Positions 5,668 to 5,675 of a stretch of 5,675 nucleotides of DNA are shown in pieces. Origin of the DNA: an uncultured Clostridia bacterium (lineage in GTDB: Bacteria > Bacillota > Clostridia > Oscillospirales > Ruminococcaceae); the NCBI GenBank assembly GCA_947625455.1, contig CANQOJ010000146.1, positions 1-5,675 on the forward strand, in the 5' to 3' direction. The stretch's first letter is position 1; every line of letters begins with the position of its first letter. The notes under the pieces are model-generated. The model was not told the origin of the DNA and made no database searches. It saw only the letters and a list, made by a program, of their open reading frames with translations. The translations under genes were made by a program, and so were the position numbers.

Positions 5668-5675
5668 TGTGCATA

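Larger units (their letters stand above)
5469..5675 (-). ncRNA. T-box riboswitch leader of the trp operon (5' end outside window)
   Basis: T-box leaders bind an uncharged tRNA through a specifier codon in Stem I and through the tRNA's NCCA end, and then let transcription pass. Here the T-box sequence AAGGTGGTATCGCG lies at 5522-5535, close to the family consensus AAGGTGGTACCGCG. It is preceded by a short hairpin in the Stem III position (5540-5554) and followed by a full antiterminator and a competing terminator, all upstream of trpE. A CGTTA stretch (minus strand, near 5588-5592) and the hairpin at 5563-5580 resemble the Stem II/IIA-B region. The operon makes tRNA-Trp the expected ligand. 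The specifier should be UGG: one candidate is at 5617-5619 and another at 5625-5627, neither with the clear GAA context of Stem I. The 5' half of Stem I, and the promoter, are beyond the right edge. Class assignment is firm; the tRNA identity is inferred from context. Confidence 0.93.

Noticed and set aside
5438..5675. Trp leader-peptide attenuator as in enteric bacteria, or TRAP-binding repeats as in B. subtilis
   Set aside because: No short open frame with consecutive Trp codons is evident before the terminator, and there is no run of spaced GAG/UAG triplets. The T-box sequence and antiterminator explain the region.
1..5675. Mobile elements, CRISPR arrays, tRNA genes, defence or toxin genes
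   Set aside because: The window is filled end to end by six trp genes and their leader. The largest gap inside the operon is 32 nt, leaving no room for such features, and no direct repeat arrays were seen.

Overview
The window is the front and middle of a tryptophan biosynthesis operon, read entirely from the minus strand (right to left). In transcription order it holds a T-box leader at the right edge, then trpE, trpG, trpD, trpC, trpF and the first ~80% of trpB, which runs off the left edge. The order E-G-D-C-F-B with every gene unfused, a T-box leader and strong AGGAG-type ribosome binding sites point to a Firmicute, most likely a member of the Clostridia. The base composition is moderate, and Arg CGC and Ala GCG codons are common. 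I cannot name a genus. trpA probably follows trpB outside the window, but that is inference.

Layout from right to left. Positions 5438-5675 are the leader. A T-box sequence, a complete antiterminator and a mutually exclusive intrinsic terminator can be paired base by base. The 5' half of Stem I and the promoter lie beyond the right edge. Then come trpE (3965-5437) and trpG (3396-3968), overlapping by 4 nt. After a 20-nt gap with its own strong ribosome binding site come trpD (2365-3375), trpC (1583-2368, 4-nt overlap with trpD) and trpF (976-1581, 1 nt after trpC). After a 32-nt gap comes trpB (1-943, incomplete).

Together TrpE/TrpG make anthranilate from chorismate and glutamine, TrpD adds the phosphoribosyl group, TrpF isomerises, TrpC closes the indole ring, and TrpB condenses indole with serine. 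All catalytic motifs that can be checked are present, so the operon looks functional. Control appears two-layered: uncharged tRNA-Trp sensed by the leader (tRNA identity inferred from the operon), and tryptophan feedback on TrpE, whose inhibitor-site motifs are kept.

I found no undescribed system. The coding part is an ordinary trp operon. The parts worth a second look are details of the leader: a UGGU acceptor-binding sequence where tRNA-Trp usually has a G discriminator, an AUC in place of the usual ACC in the T-box bulge, and an uncertain specifier.
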